Shown piece by piece: positions 1 through 11,246 of a stretch of 64,000 nucleotides of DNA; position 1 is the first letter of the stretch, and each line of letters opens with the position of its first letter. The DNA is from Karstenula rhodostoma CBS 690.94. Taxonomy: Eukaryota > Ascomycota > Dothideomycetes > Pleosporales > Didymosphaeriaceae. Below the pieces are notes generated by a model. The model saw only the letters and a list, made by a program, of their open reading frames with translations, was not told the origin of the DNA and made no database searches. The DNA lies in NCBI GenBank assembly GCA_010093485.1, contig MU001510.1:885709-949708 (forward strand), given 5' to 3'. A program made the position numbers and the translations under genes.

Positions 1-349
1 GTTTGGAAGCAAACAATCTGCAATAATAGCAGCATCGAACCTTCTTGGAGTCTGGCTCCAGCCAGCAGTGTTGTATGCCAGCCTTGCGCTATTTCGCGAG
101 TTTCACCATGCTTGATAGTGCGCAGTAGGAAAAATGCGTGGGGGTACTTATTCATCCTCACTCGACCAGCCTCGTCGCGAAGCTTTACGATGCACTTTGC
201 TTTTGACGCGCTATCGGTAACGTGCAATACGACATATTGTAGCGAACGTCGTGCGAGCCTGTAAACACCATATAAAGCCAAGCCAACCCGACTTCTTTCG
301 CAGCCTTATTTTCGCCCGCCACTTGCTGTGATCTCTGAACGCATATATC
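1..349. other. Upstream region of first gene
   Basis: No coding frame is supported here. It is the presumed promoter and 5' UTR of the membrane-protein gene that begins at 350, with a TATA-like element at 271. Confidence 0.5.
271..277 (+). promoter_or_regulatory. TATA-like box
   Basis: TATAAAG lies 79 bp upstream of the ATG at 350, followed by a pyrimidine-rich stretch, a common arrangement for fungal promoters. The assignment is by motif only. Confidence 0.4.
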
Positions 350-1895
350 ATGCCTATCGTTGGTGGTGACTCAATTACCATCGGAAATGTGTCTGATTGG
401 TCACATAGCACCATCTTCTCTACAGATCTAACTACCTACCAAAAGAAGAACGTACCAGCGCTTACCACATTTTGGACGCCTTCGGCTGGATATTCCGATA
501 GATGGATGGCAACCGAGCTTACGGTCATTATTGTGACGGTCACAAGTGTTGCATCACCTGACACTTTGGAGACGATCACACGCAATGTCCCTGATCTTAC
601 TGTAGTAGCCACCACGCCGCTTCAGACTACCGTGGTGAGTGTTGAGCGACCTACCCTGATTATTTCAACTGCACCGCTGCGACGTGCAACAACGGATCCG
701 ACCTTTTTCCCGGTTACTACACCCGAGACTGGAAGACAACCCCGGACGTTTTGGGACGTCTTCGTAGCCTTCAGTACATATCCACGCGATACAACCTCTG
801 GAGACATCTATGACACTTCGTACTCTAAGTGTCAGCCTTTCAGCGTCCCGGTCCATTTCAGTCCGGGGATATGTCCCCACGGCCAGACTGTTGCTGAAAT
901 TACAGAGTACCACTACGCTCCTACTTCGGGAAGCATTATGACCATGTCTGAGGCGAGCTGCTGCCAGAGGTAGGTTACATGTTTCATGGTCACTGTTTCA
1001 CAATCCGCTGACATAATGTTCATATAGTGGTATGACTTTTGGTGCTCAATACGAAAGCGCGTGCATCAACAGCATCTCCACGCCTCTACGAGTCTTCGCC
1101 CCCTTTACGACGAGTGTAGACGGTGAGAATATAAGAGCATACGAGTATGTTGGTCGGGCATTCATCGCCAACACGTACGGAACGGATGGCTACTCTACTA
1201 GCACCTTCTCCAGCATTTCTACAGTATCATCTGGGTTCGTAGGAGCAGATCCCATAGTGGTTGGCTTCCAGGAATCAGACCTCTTATCCTTTCCCGCGGA
1301 CTACGTCTCTTCGTTGGCGAAACGTTATGACAGGAACTGGACCGCCACTGCCACCACGTTGGCTCCACCAATCGCGCCCACTGCAGGGAGCAATCCAAGT
1401 CTTCCCACCCAGACCGATCCACCGGCGCCCTCGAATGGCCCTGGCCTCAGTACTGGGGCAAAAACAGACATAGGTGTCGGCATTACCATAACCGCCATTG
1501 CCATAGCAGTCATCACGGCACTGCTCTTATTCAGAAGAAGACAAAAGTCTCGCAAGACCAACGAGCAGCATGAAGGCGAAGGCATTCCGGAAATGGAGGA
1601 TCGCGATGAGGTGCTCTCAAACAAGAAGTACCTGTTTGGTAGATGGCGCAACGAGTTGCCTGCCGAGAACCAGCGACTGGAACTCGACCCCAAGGCAGTC
1701 CATGTGGTCAACCAGATTCCGGTTGAGCTGGACACTGGAGAACATCTGCATGAACTAGAGCCGGACTCTTCGAAAAATCCGCAGGAACTCGAGCCGAACC
1801 CTTCGGGATCCCCACGTGAACTTGAGCCGGATGCCTCTGAGCCACTGCAGGAATCTAGGCCGATTGATGCTAATGTACAACCACGGGAAGACTAG
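350..1895 (+). CDS. Single-pass membrane protein with Thr/Ser-rich ectodomain
   Basis: Two exons, 350-969 and 1028-1895, are joined across a 58-nt GT-AG intron in phase 2, giving 495 aa. The first 350 residues are rich in Ser/Thr with a CC motif near the junction. A strong transmembrane helix follows at about 355-375, then RRR (positive-inside) and a charged cytosolic tail. The tail carries three tandem about 12-residue repeats with the core ELEPxxS at about 449-481. There is no classical N-terminal signal peptide, so the orientation (outside, helix, inside) is inferred from the positive-inside rule. The architecture resembles many uncharacterised Pleosporales surface proteins; I recognise no catalytic domain. 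Expression probably uses the TATA box at 271. A run of 12 C's follows the stop codon, in the presumed 3' UTR. An upstream signal-peptide exon cannot be excluded. Confidence 0.75.
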
Positions 1896-2386
1896 GTGGT
1901 GAAGTGAGGTAATTCCCTGCAGCTCCATTGTTGCAAGCTCCCCCCCCCCCCCGACTTTGTGTTTTGTCAAATGCGAGATGTCGCCGTAGTGTCGTGTACA
2001 AAAAGGACTGTGTGAAGATAGGGAATAGGTACACCGATATCCGATCTTTCAGATGGAAATGATATTTGGATCAGAAGCCAGCGCCTGTCTAGCTGCGTAT
2101 GTATCAGTCAAGGCATCCAATGCAAAGGCAATCAGCATGCCAGATTCGTCGCTGTTGGAAACGCCTAAAATATCGACAGGATGGATGGGCATGCTAGCTT
2201 TGTATCCACCTTGACACCCCAAGGTCGTTTTCTCGCCCGTCTTGATACGAACGCTCAGGCAAGTCGATTCAAATGTGTCCGTTCCCATAGTATACAAGAA
2301 CACCATACATATCTCTGTGAACGCAGCGTCATCTACCCTCCAACATTCAATTCCATTTTCACACCATAACCGATCCCATCCCTCCC
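1896..2386. other. Convergent 3' ends, no gene
   Basis: This stretch separates the ends of two convergent genes. It holds a poly-C run (about 1941-1952) and pyrimidine-rich sequence after about 2370. An 85-codon open frame at 2049-2306 (minus) lacks coding support. Confidence 0.5.
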
Positions 2387-3194
2387 CTACTCAAGCACAA
2401 TCTTTCTCCCCTTTAACACCACCCCACCCACCATCTTCCCCACCGCCCACCCCACATATGCCCCCGTGACAATCGTAACCGGCCACTTCTGCCACTCCCT
2501 ATCCCAGTCCAGCGGAATCGGCACCGCGCCCAGCCACGCGCCCACCACGCCGCCAATCATCCCGCCATATACCTCGTCCACGGGCCGCAGCAGCGCAATG
2601 ATATCGCGCCAAGCGGCGCCGTCGACACCGTGGACGTATACAAGCGGAAGTGTGCCGAGAAACGAGATGTGCGCGGCCGCGAGGAGCGTATGCGCGTGGT
2701 GCGTCGTCAGCGGTGCGCCGAAGAGAACGAGGATGGCGGCGAGCAGCGGCGCGGTAATGGTGCTCGCGACGATGAGCGAGAGGAAGCCGGGCTGTGGGAC
2801 ACATGCGGATTAGCTTCTGCAATCACGATATCCTTTCTCCTTTTCTGGAATCAGAACGTACTATTATCGTCCCCCTGACCCCGCCCTTCTTCCCCTTCTC
2901 CGCTCCCCCACCTCCTCCCCCAGCTTTCTTCTTATCCACGACGGGCGTCGCGGTCCCGCCCGTTGGCGGGAGACATATCGCTACATACACGATCTGCAGG
3001 ATGGACAGCGGGATGAGGGCTCTTGCGAGCGCGGGGACGGGGTCGGCGACGATGGAGGGGAATTGCAGGGCGTATAGCGAGAGGACGAGGATCGGGTGGA
3101 TGTGCGTGTAGAGCTGGGCTGTGTCGGTGGGGAGGACGTCGGTGGGGTGCGCGGGGGCGCGAGGTTTGGGGTGTGAGGCTAGGACGGTGGCCAT
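2387..3194 (-). CDS. GPI11: GPI-anchor biosynthesis protein Gpi11 (PIG-F)
   Basis: Two exons on the minus strand, 3194-2862 and 2791-2387, are joined in phase 0 across a 69-nt intron (donor GTACGT, acceptor CCACAG), giving 245 aa, normal for fungal Gpi11. PIG-F/Gpi11 is the multi-pass ER membrane partner that helps add phosphoethanolamine to the mannoses of the GPI precursor before it is attached to proteins. Visible features are a hydrophobic helix pair in the first 90 residues, a basic Gly-rich linker (KKKAGGGGGGAEKGKKG) just before the intron, and a second half with several helices and the family-like stretches PLVYVHGVDGAAW and PLDWDREWQKWP. The last was the main basis for recognition. 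The product would act on GPI proteins such as the anchored X325-type protein at the other end of the window. Confidence 0.88.
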
Positions 3195-3556
3195 TGTGGG
3201 TGGAAGGGTAATAAGATTTGATTAGGGAAATTCGTGGTTTGGGGGTCCTGTCTGGGTGGGCATCGGAGCGTTGTGTTCTGGCTGTTAATTGTGTGCTTGG
3301 GTCGCGTCGACGTCGCGAGTTTCGGAAGGTTCGCGGCCGAGCTAGGGACGTGTGGCGGTGCGCGTCGAACTAGCAATGTATTAGTATGTCTGTCACAGCA
3401 TTGTGATTCGTGGATGCTTTTTTGGTATTCGATACATTCCCGCGACTCCTAAGTCTTGCCTTTCGACATTGAGCCGAATCGGAGACTCTCGCGACGCGGA
3501 GTGGAAGACGATCTGGCTAGCGCCACAATCCCTGCGCCACAAAATCTCCTCTTCTC

Positions 3557-4607
3557 TTACTCTTCCTTGATAGTAACGCCCTTCTTCGGGACCAGGTTCC
3601 GCAGCGACAAGTCGTAGACTACATCCTCCACATCCTTGACCCGATACTTCAGCCCATCGCTCTTCCTCCTCAAGATGTCGTTCTTCAGGTTGAGAATCTG
3701 GAAGCCTGCGAACACATCCTTGACAAACTGATTGATGAGAAGAGGGCGCTCGTAGTCACCCAGCGTGACAGCGTTACGCGCAAGGCGAGTCTGTTTACGC
3801 ATTAGTAACGGATCCAGTCTGGATGGTAAGGTAAGGCACATACCAACTCCTCAACAAGCGAGGTGAGGGCGATGAGGTACTCTTCGATGGTGATGTGGAA
3901 CTCGTCTCTGTCCTTCAAGTTGGTAGGCACTTTATACTTGTTAAAAGTCGTTCTTCATGCATGATGAGAGGGCGATGAAGTACCTTTCAGCACCTCGCCG
4001 AGCTCCTCGAGTGTCAGCAGGCGTCCGCATTTCGCTTCGTTGCCGTTGTAGTCTTTGCCACCGAGCCAGGCCCAGAAGAGGATACCTTGAAGCTATGATA
4101 CAATCAGTGAATACCTAGCTATTTACAACAAGGTGAACGTACCGCATCCTGCACCTGGCGGGACCACATGCCGTTGAACTTGTAGTAAGGCTGCTTTGAT
4201 GCTGCGTGCGCAAGCTTCGAGACAGTCTCAATGGCATTCTGGATATGCTCCTCGGAGGCTTTTAGCACGCTAGGAACTGCGAGGTCGTCAGCGACGCGTA
4301 TATTGAAGCGAAACACTGCGACGTACGGTCCGCATAAGGTGTCGAGTGCGCCCTTGAAAGGACGAAAGAGATATTGCGGTCTTTGATGTATTAGCAACGC
4401 CAAGTACTCCTTGGAGCACTCCCACTCTGCTTCTCCAGCGCCTGGATGATATCCTTGAGCTCCTGTCGCGCTGTCAGTACGCTGTCACGTGCGCCTCGCT
4501 TGGCGGAAAAGGTGTGCGCTCACGTCACGGACGGCCGTATCCTCGTCGACCTTCGTCTGCAGGCCCTCGAAGATGGCGGGATCGATCATTCCTGAAGGTG
4601 CCGACAT
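3557..4607 (-). CDS. Translin (C3PO nuclease subunit)
   Basis: Seven exons on the minus strand (4607-4524, 4462-4426, 4380-4327, 4276-4143, 4092-3984, 3929-3844, 3790-3557) keep frame throughout and give 245 aa, close to the family length. Translin is an all-helical single-stranded nucleic-acid-binding protein. With TRAX it forms the C3PO barrel, an RNase that in Neurospora trims tRNA precursor fragments and in animals assists RISC. Recognisable family stretches are SRAHSTP near residue 50, the helix around PYYKFNGMWSRQVQDA, FWAWLGG, and the C-terminal block LGDYERPLLINQFV, LNLKNDILRRKSDGLKY and VEEVVYDLS-like VEDVVYDLS. The catalytic acidic cluster belongs to TRAX, not translin, so nuclease activity is expected only in the complex. 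All introns begin with GT and end with AG. No TRAX gene is seen in this window. Confidence 0.93.
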
Positions 4608-5664
4608 GTTGCACGATTATTGTTGTTTGGTCAAGAAGTGGAGGGGATGTGACCGTGCTGAAAGTTTTCAAACGTTCGCAGCAGCAAACAAAACCTCGCC
4701 AAAAGAAACGACTACCCGTCGCTCATCACAACGCGGCACATGGGCGACCACGCTCTCAGCTGAGGAAACCAAATTAATATATTTCTTGCAGGAAGACATT
4801 TGGACGTGCACACCATCAATATTCTCGGATGTTGTATTGGATTTCTAAACCTTCTGGAGTACGGCTGAATTGGGTGAGGTTGGCGGGGCAGGCACTAGCT
4901 GATGTCACATGACATAGAGCACCCGGTAACTGGCCTGAGGAACGAGGGAATCCGCATGCCGAAGGAGCCAGTGCATTGGGTTTACCTCTAATAGTGGCAA
5001 AGATAGCCGACCCGCTCCTACCACGCCTTTTTACTAAAGGCAATAACTTTTAGATCCTAGAATAAGTTGCACAGTTAGATTAATAGTATAATATCAGGGG
5101 CTATATAAGTGAATCTAGGGCGCTTCTACACTGCAGGAGCTAATACGTTCTAGAGCTATCTATTATATCCTTACACTTCTCTAGGTAGACCTACATTAGG
5201 AGCTAGAAAACATCTTTTTCTAAGCTCTCAGCTTCACTTAGCTACATCTTAAGCATCCGTTTCTTGTCTAAGTGAAAACATCGCATTATAGTTAAATTAT
5301 TAGACTAATAACACTTCCTGCTGCAAGCTGCCTACTAAGGCGCAAAATATGCAGCCTAAATGCTGCAAGAGTGAGGCAACGCAAAGCACAGCCTAATATA
5401 TAAATAGTTATCCATCTCACCCTTGCATCGAAACTGCAGCTGCATTATCCAATAAACAATAAACAGTAAGCGCTAATATGCGAGGTTGATGTACAGCACA
5501 CATACTTTTTGAGTTAGCTTGTCTGGAGATTCAGTCATGCACCATTTGTGTCCATTCAATCCTCGCCGACATGGGTACAGCCAGGCTTCGCTTAAATTAA
5601 GCTCTAGCAAGATATTAAGGTGTCTACCTCCACTATCAAAGACCTTGTTCAGCTCCTCATCGCC
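4608..5664. other. Intergenic stretch with AT-rich decayed DNA
   Basis: The first 250 bp are the presumed translin promoter. From about 5040 to 5470 the sequence turns AT-rich with many TA dinucleotides (CTATATAAGTG, TATTATATCC), reads through in no frame, and looks like an old RIP-altered transposon relic. The DUF4238 gene promoter must lie in the last 150-200 bp. Confidence 0.5.
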
Positions 5665-7501
5665 ATGGCTTCACCCAACAAGTCTCAGACGCAGTACCAA
5701 CATTTCATACCGCAATTCATCCTCAAGAACTTCTCACATAAATATTATCCGCCACCAAATGAGTCCAAGTCAGCTGCGCGACGCAGAAAGAGGGAAAAGA
5801 AGACAAGACTTTACCCCGGTGATTTGGTTTTGAACGCCGTGGTCCTTAAAGATGAGGTAGCGCACATCACCGAATCGCCAGTTAAACGCACCTTTGGTCT
5901 TATGAACATGTATATGGATATCTCGAACGCCGCAGATCATAATTTCCTCGAAAGAGAGATAGGAAAACTTGAATCTCGGGTTAGTATGATCATAGCTGAG
6001 ATCAGGAAGGCTTTGGAATCTGGCAAAGAAGGTTTCTCCATGTCCCGAGATCAAAAAGATTTGTTGCGTAAGTTTTTGTTCATCATGAAGTATCGGGGGC
6101 CAGGGTATCATCGACGTTTCCACGGTGACGAACATCGAGATTACCACGAGGACGATGAAGGCCCGTTCAAGGAATACATGGCAGAGAAAGGGTTCCGCAA
6201 ACCTGTCGATGTTTGGTTTCAAAGCATAAAAACCATTCTGGAGCTGGACATGGACTTGGAAGGCAAGTGGCAAAAAAAGCTGCTTTCTCGAATATACCCT
6301 TACGATGCATTGGGTTTCATCATGCACATGGAATGGTATTTTCTCGCCTTCTGTACGCCAGAAGACTCGAAGAATGAATTCCTGCTGACAGAGAACTGCT
6401 ATAACGTTTTTGAAGGATCAAACAGTACAGCAATAAATCCTGAAACTGGAGAATACGAAGCCGGCACTTGGACATCCTTCCACGAGTTCAGCCCTATAAC
6501 CCCAAAACTTCTTCTGGTTCTCAGAAGTGTCCTTGTTCCAAACTCGGAAGAGGACGCCAACGAGAACATGCGAAAATGGAGGGAAAGTCTACAAAAGGCC
6601 AACGCTAGCCTCCACATCAATCCTCCGGCTGTGAAGTCAATTCTCCAAGACCTGCCCGTGAGGAAGCCCCGGAACTCGTACTCCCATCATACCACCGAAG
6701 GAATACAACTGCTACCTGGTGAAGACGGTTCCCGGCGCTCGTCCCATCGGTTCACTTTCCCATTCTGCAAGATCAAGAAGGACCTGGTCTTCAGAATCAA
6801 TGCTATAATGATCGATAACGCTCACAGTACGTCCATGATTGCATTCCATACTGAAGATTCTCTCAAGGACTCTCTACAATACTATCTTCAAGTTCCGGCT
6901 GGTCAGGGATTCAAAGTCATCCTTCCCCATGAAAAGATCGTGCGACTCAACTATCTGAAGAAACTTCATTCAGTGTCTAAAATACTCGGATCCAACGTAA
7001 CTCTGACGTATGAGGACGTCCCTGGAATGAAAGAATTGGAGATTTTGAAGAAGAAAGAACAGGATCTGCAGAGAGGAATGCTGGAACATTTCCCAGAGCA
7101 GCCAACGGAATTCATGCAGCTCTATCACAAGTTAGGTAGTTAACCTTGTCATTGTGTTTCAGGTTTTACATCTGACCTAAGCAGGCGGGAACAACGACAA
7201 TTTCTTCACGGATATCGAGCAGGCTCAAAAAATGCGGTTCCTAAGAATCAAAATCGATGTCTGCACCCAACGTTTCCATGAAGCGACGAGAGAGAAAATA
7301 CGCGACAATCTCAAGGACATTTTCTGTCAGCTCCCCGCTCGTAGGCTCTGGATATACCTCAAGTTTTGCAGGATCATGTCATTGTGCTCGCCAGATACAC
7401 TTCAAGAGAAGCTTGAATCTGATGGGATGATGGAAGGTCCAGAGGACGTCATCGTCAAGGGTGAGCCACTGGTCATCAGCCCGGGATCCAGTACTGGCTA
7501 A
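5665..7501 (+). CDS. DUF4238 domain protein
   Basis: Two exons, 5665-7135 and 7185-7501, are joined across a 49-nt intron (phase 1), giving 595 aa. The ATG at 5665 (context GCCATGG) is preferred; the open frame extends further upstream but with no other ATG. Residues 9-24 (YQHFIPQFILKNFS) are the typical start of DUF4238, a family of unknown function found in bacteria and greatly expanded in fungi. The pattern QH(F/Y)IPxFxLKxF is followed by a charged segment and a helical middle with the motif KFLFIMKYRGPGYHRRF. There is no signal peptide or membrane helix, so a cytosolic or nuclear protein is likely. The second exon (NNDNFFTDIEQAQ onward) is joined because it restores a continuous frame. 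Biochemical role unknown; it sits beside decayed AT-rich DNA. Confidence 0.82.
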
Positions 7502-8959
7502 TCTCCACTTTAGTCAATCATGTTGTACGCCCTGAATGTCTTGGCCTTCTTCTCCATTACACCGTAATGCAAGATATACAACATAGACTGAACCCTAACC
7601 TCGGTCCCTCCTCAAACTTTACTCTTGATACAGCAGGAGTACAGCGCTTGCAAACGATCACGAGGCTCACTTTTGCCCCTGGTAGGATGTACCCGCCCTA
7701 GTCCTTGCGGAAATCGCTGACTTGTATCAGTAGGAAGCATTCGCCATTGTGGTAAGTTATCGTCAGGTACCTGAATACGATGTCCGCTAATGAAACGCTT
7801 CTTAGGGATCAAAGCAGTACAACAAGCTTCATCCGCAGTAACAGAAATGTTACATCGTACGAAAGACTACGAACAGTTTATGAACCCGGTGTGGAGTATA
7901 GATGAAAACATTGAGGTACTCACAAGAACATATGTCCGAAAAGAGATGGATGGTATTCTCTCTGGACAAATAAGCGAGGATTATCTGCAAGAGCTTAGTG
8001 ATGTATTGTTTAACATCGTGTATCCCGCGTACATGAAGCGTCCGAAAGCTTTGATGAACTGAGATGGGAGGCACCAGTTTGATAGCCCAGTCAAAATGAC
8101 GCATTCTTAAGATGCGGCTATGATAGTTGTAATAGTTGCTTTGCAAGAGACATCACTTTTTGCCCGTAGCGCTCTGGAATATTGCCATCAACGCAACCCT
8201 CCAGCCGGTGCAGGTCAGCCATCTTCTTCGCCCGTGGTGGCAATTTGTTGCCACAGCTTATTACTTTACATTGATTAGCATATGACGCTGACTAACCACA
8301 CAATGATGATTATAAACCCATATGATAAGCAGCATGCATTGATTTACGCGCTTTTCGGAGTTAGGAAACATGTGTTCCAAGAGAGACGTATTAATATGAT
8401 GGGTACAAAAATCGCCCTCAATCGATTTACAATATTGCATTGAGCTCTACCTTGTCTACAGCTCCTAAGAAAACAGATTATCGTATTTACAATTGCAACA
8501 AAACATTTCATAATGGCTGCTCAAGGACCTACCGAGAAGTTCAGTTCCCTACTCTCAACTTCCTCGGTCCTCTTTGCCGTTTATTAGCTGCGCCTTGCTT
8601 ACTTCCTTCAACCTGATATTTTCCTTACTCTACCCTTTCCTTTGTATTGTCATTCTTCTTGTTCACTAAAGTTGAAAGCTCTCAGTTTACCGAGGCCACT
8701 GGTGTCCCTTCTGCCAGTCCTACCTCCGTACCCTCCAAGGTCTCGGCCTTGTACACCCAACAAGTATCCCGGGCAGCATCCACCTCGCCAGGCAGGCAGT
8801 CAGGCAGGCAGATAGGCAGGCTACCGATAAGGCTGAGACGATGCCGCCTACGCGCCCCGCCCGTGATGAGTAGGCTGCGTTTTGCGGCGTACTCTCTTCC
8901 TTCACACGATCTGCTTCCAGCGCCTCTTCTTTCTATATTGTGGTCGCACGCACGAAAAC
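7502..8959. other. Intergenic region with one possible gene fragment
   Basis: Apart from the small reading frame at 7790-8062, no gene is supported. Around 8250-8500 the sequence is AT-rich. A short repeat of the type GGCAGGCAGnCAGGCAGGCAG lies near 8790-8820. Confidence 0.4.
7790..8062 (+). CDS. Possible partial gene (90 codons)
   Basis: A 90-residue frame with protein-like composition (TRTYVRKEMDGILSG, then LQELSDVLFNIVYPAYMKRP, amphipathic and rich in conserved-type residues). It lies 290 bp downstream of the DUF4238 gene on the same strand. It could be the last exon of a decayed neighbour or an independent short gene. No upstream exon with matching splice signals was found, and I recognise no domain. 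Treat it as a fragment. Confidence 0.3.
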   Translation: MKRFLGIKAVQQASSAVTEMLHRTKDYEQFMNPVWSIDENIEVLTRTYVRKEMDGILSGQISEDYLQELSDVLFNIVYPAYMKRPKALMN

Positions 8960-9851
8960 ATGGCCTTCGGCAGCAGCCTACCTCCGCTTCGCTGCGCCGA
9001 CTACCACGTCGCGTGGATCTGCCCCGTCGCCGACCTCGAGCTGCTGCCTGCGCGGCTAATGCTGGACGAGGAGTACCCCACCCCGCCGTACGACACACAT
9101 TACGATGAGAACACGTACATCTGCGGCACCATCAACAGCCACGCTATCGTTGTCGCGACTTGTGCGCAGGGCGAGACGGGGAACATTAATGCTGGGCGCT
9201 TGACTGGGTACATGTTTAAGACGTTCCCTAATATTAGGATGGCGCTGCTTGTTGGTATTGGAGGCGGTATTCCTCATGCCATCACCTCAGAAGACCCGCT
9301 TGACGACATTCACCTTGGAGGCGTCGTGGTAGGGTGGCCTGGCGACGGGAAGCCAGCCTGCGTCTACCACGAGCGTGGGAGAGCTAGGGCTGACGGCGAA
9401 TTCGAGATGGTCGGCACGATGCAGAACGCTCGTGCAGCGGCCTGCAAGGACTGAAGACGACAAAGCCCAGCTAGTCTTCCACCTAGGAAGAATCGCGAAA
9501 GGCAACGCAGTCATCCAGGATAGCGAGCTGCGCGACCGAATCAAAGTGCGATGCGATGGGGCGCTCTGCATCGAGATGGAGGCTGCAGGCGTGGATGCCA
9601 ACAGACGCTGCCTGGTGATCCGCGGCATCTCCGACTATACCGACTCGCACAAGAGCGATGTGTGGCGGTCACACGCGGCGGGAAAGGTGGCAGCATTCGC
9701 TAGAGAGCTGCTCTGCAGAGTCCCAAGATCACCTGATTTACCAATAGTACGCAATGCAGTATGGGGGCCACCAAACCATATAGAGGTATTTGGGAGTCGT
9801 GATAGACTGACCAGCAATGTTAGCACCACAGAAAAACGAAAACAAGGATAA
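8960..9851 (+). pseudogene. Broken NLR-type nucleoside phosphorylase domain
   Basis: The first part (from the ATG at 8960) reads YHVAWICPVADLELLPARLML and continues through GNINAG to LLVGIGGGIP. This is the phosphorylase-superfamily domain (PNP_UDP_1 type) that heads many fungal NACHT/ankyrin or TPR proteins of the NLR class. The frame stops at 9454. A second frame continues from about 9425 with RPARTEDDKAQLVFH, GNAVIQDSELRDRI, CIEMEAAGVD and LVIRGISDY, which is the C-terminal half of the same domain. The frames differ, and the segment normally between them is missing (tens of residues by comparison with the usual domain), so a deletion plus frameshift is inferred. No NACHT/NB-ARC motif or repeat domain follows; the protein ends at 9851. 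Such NLRs act in non-self recognition and heterokaryon incompatibility. Confidence 0.72.
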
Positions 9852-11246
9852 ACTTCTGGGAAAGGTTCCAAAATCCGACAAACAATGGCCGCGAGAAGAA
9901 GATGAAAAGCTGCTAGATGTGGTAAAGACGATGGGGGAACCTGATTGAACCCAGCCTTGTCATTTCCCTGGCCCCTTGCCAGATCGTCAAAGGTCACCTC
10001 TTGCTCGTCCTGCCACGTGTGCGAAAGATCGCATAAGGAGGGATATCTTTATCAATGGTAAAGTCTTCGGTAAGACCGAGACTGCCATCACTTGCGTACT
10101 TCAGAAGCCGCATAGGATTGCGCCGCACAGGCGAACCTCGTACGTGGAAGTGCTAGTGTAAGGCTGCGAACCCTGGTGCGAAGCAGGCTGTAGGACTCAA
10201 TGGAGCACGCTGACCGTACAGCTGATAGCTCTACTTGGAGGTATTAGAGGTGGTAGAGTGGCCGATGTTGCGCATGGTTATTGTGCGGACAGTGGTGTAG
10301 GAGCTTAGCAATATGGGAAGGGCGAGAAGCATCTTGAAGAACCGGAGAGCGCAGCCGGGATTGAGGCGCAGGCAAGGCTGAGAAGGCGAAGTTGCAGCTG
10401 CACCCGTTGCGCCTATCCGAAACCATGGACAACTACAGGGGAAGCTTTTTTGATTTGTCGAGATCGCGGAGTATAAGAGGGCGGGGATAAGAGACATATG
10501 TTGGCGGCAAACGGTTCCGGCAGCGAGGCCGGCTCCAATGGATGGTCTTTCCACGGGGTGAAAAGAGAAGTGCGGAGAGCAACGAGGTGGCGTGCGGCGC
10601 TTTCCCTAATTGGGTAGAGTGCAGTCGTAGTGCAAATCGTCACTCTGGTTGGCGGCATATACGCATGCTACGCGCTCACGGTTTTCCTAACATGTTTCTT
10701 GTTATGCTACTTTGAGATCCTCTCGATCTGTCTTGCGAAGTGCAAGATGCGACTTGCTAATATTCTATTTAGAAGTCATGTCACGAAAGTTTATGGGAAG
10801 GGATGATTCGAAGATGAATTGCTAGTCTATTATTATGTATGGTAAATGTGAAGCGTGAATTTTGGGGTGATCAAGTGAAAAGCTCGAGGGTTGGTATGCC
10901 TGTGATGGCAGTTGTACTCTGTCGGGAACGAGCAGATTTGCCACCTAGGAAACGTCTCGAGTCACCGCCGTGAAGACCGAAAGACTTACCAGTGACAGGA
11001 AGCAATCAGCATCTAAATAACAGTGTATACAGGAGATTTCTTTTTGTATCTAAACAAGCTATTCTATACTGCTGCTTCGAGATAGCACAGTGTTGACATT
11101 CTGGTCAGGCTTTGCACGACCTGCTATGTTCTGGGTGGAGTTGAGATGAATTTGCAACTTCCCACAATTATGTCTGTCATCGAAGGGAACCAGTTGATGT
11201 TAAGAAAAGAAAGACTAAGAAATTAAGGCGTGTGGCCGTTGAAGGT
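9852..11246. other. Gene-poor stretch after NLR relic
   Basis: No NACHT-like motif or other coding frame is convincing. Around 10990-11025 a block resembles one at 13865-13905 (see findings). Possible remains of the missing NLR C-terminus were looked for and not seen. Confidence 0.4.

Noticed and set aside
2049..2306. 85-codon minus-strand frame after GPI11
   Set aside because: No signal for splicing to GPI11, no domain, in the expected 3' UTR zone.
5040..5470. A complete transposon in the AT-rich block
   Set aside because: No terminal repeats or transposase/reverse transcriptase motifs could be found; only decay-like base composition remains.
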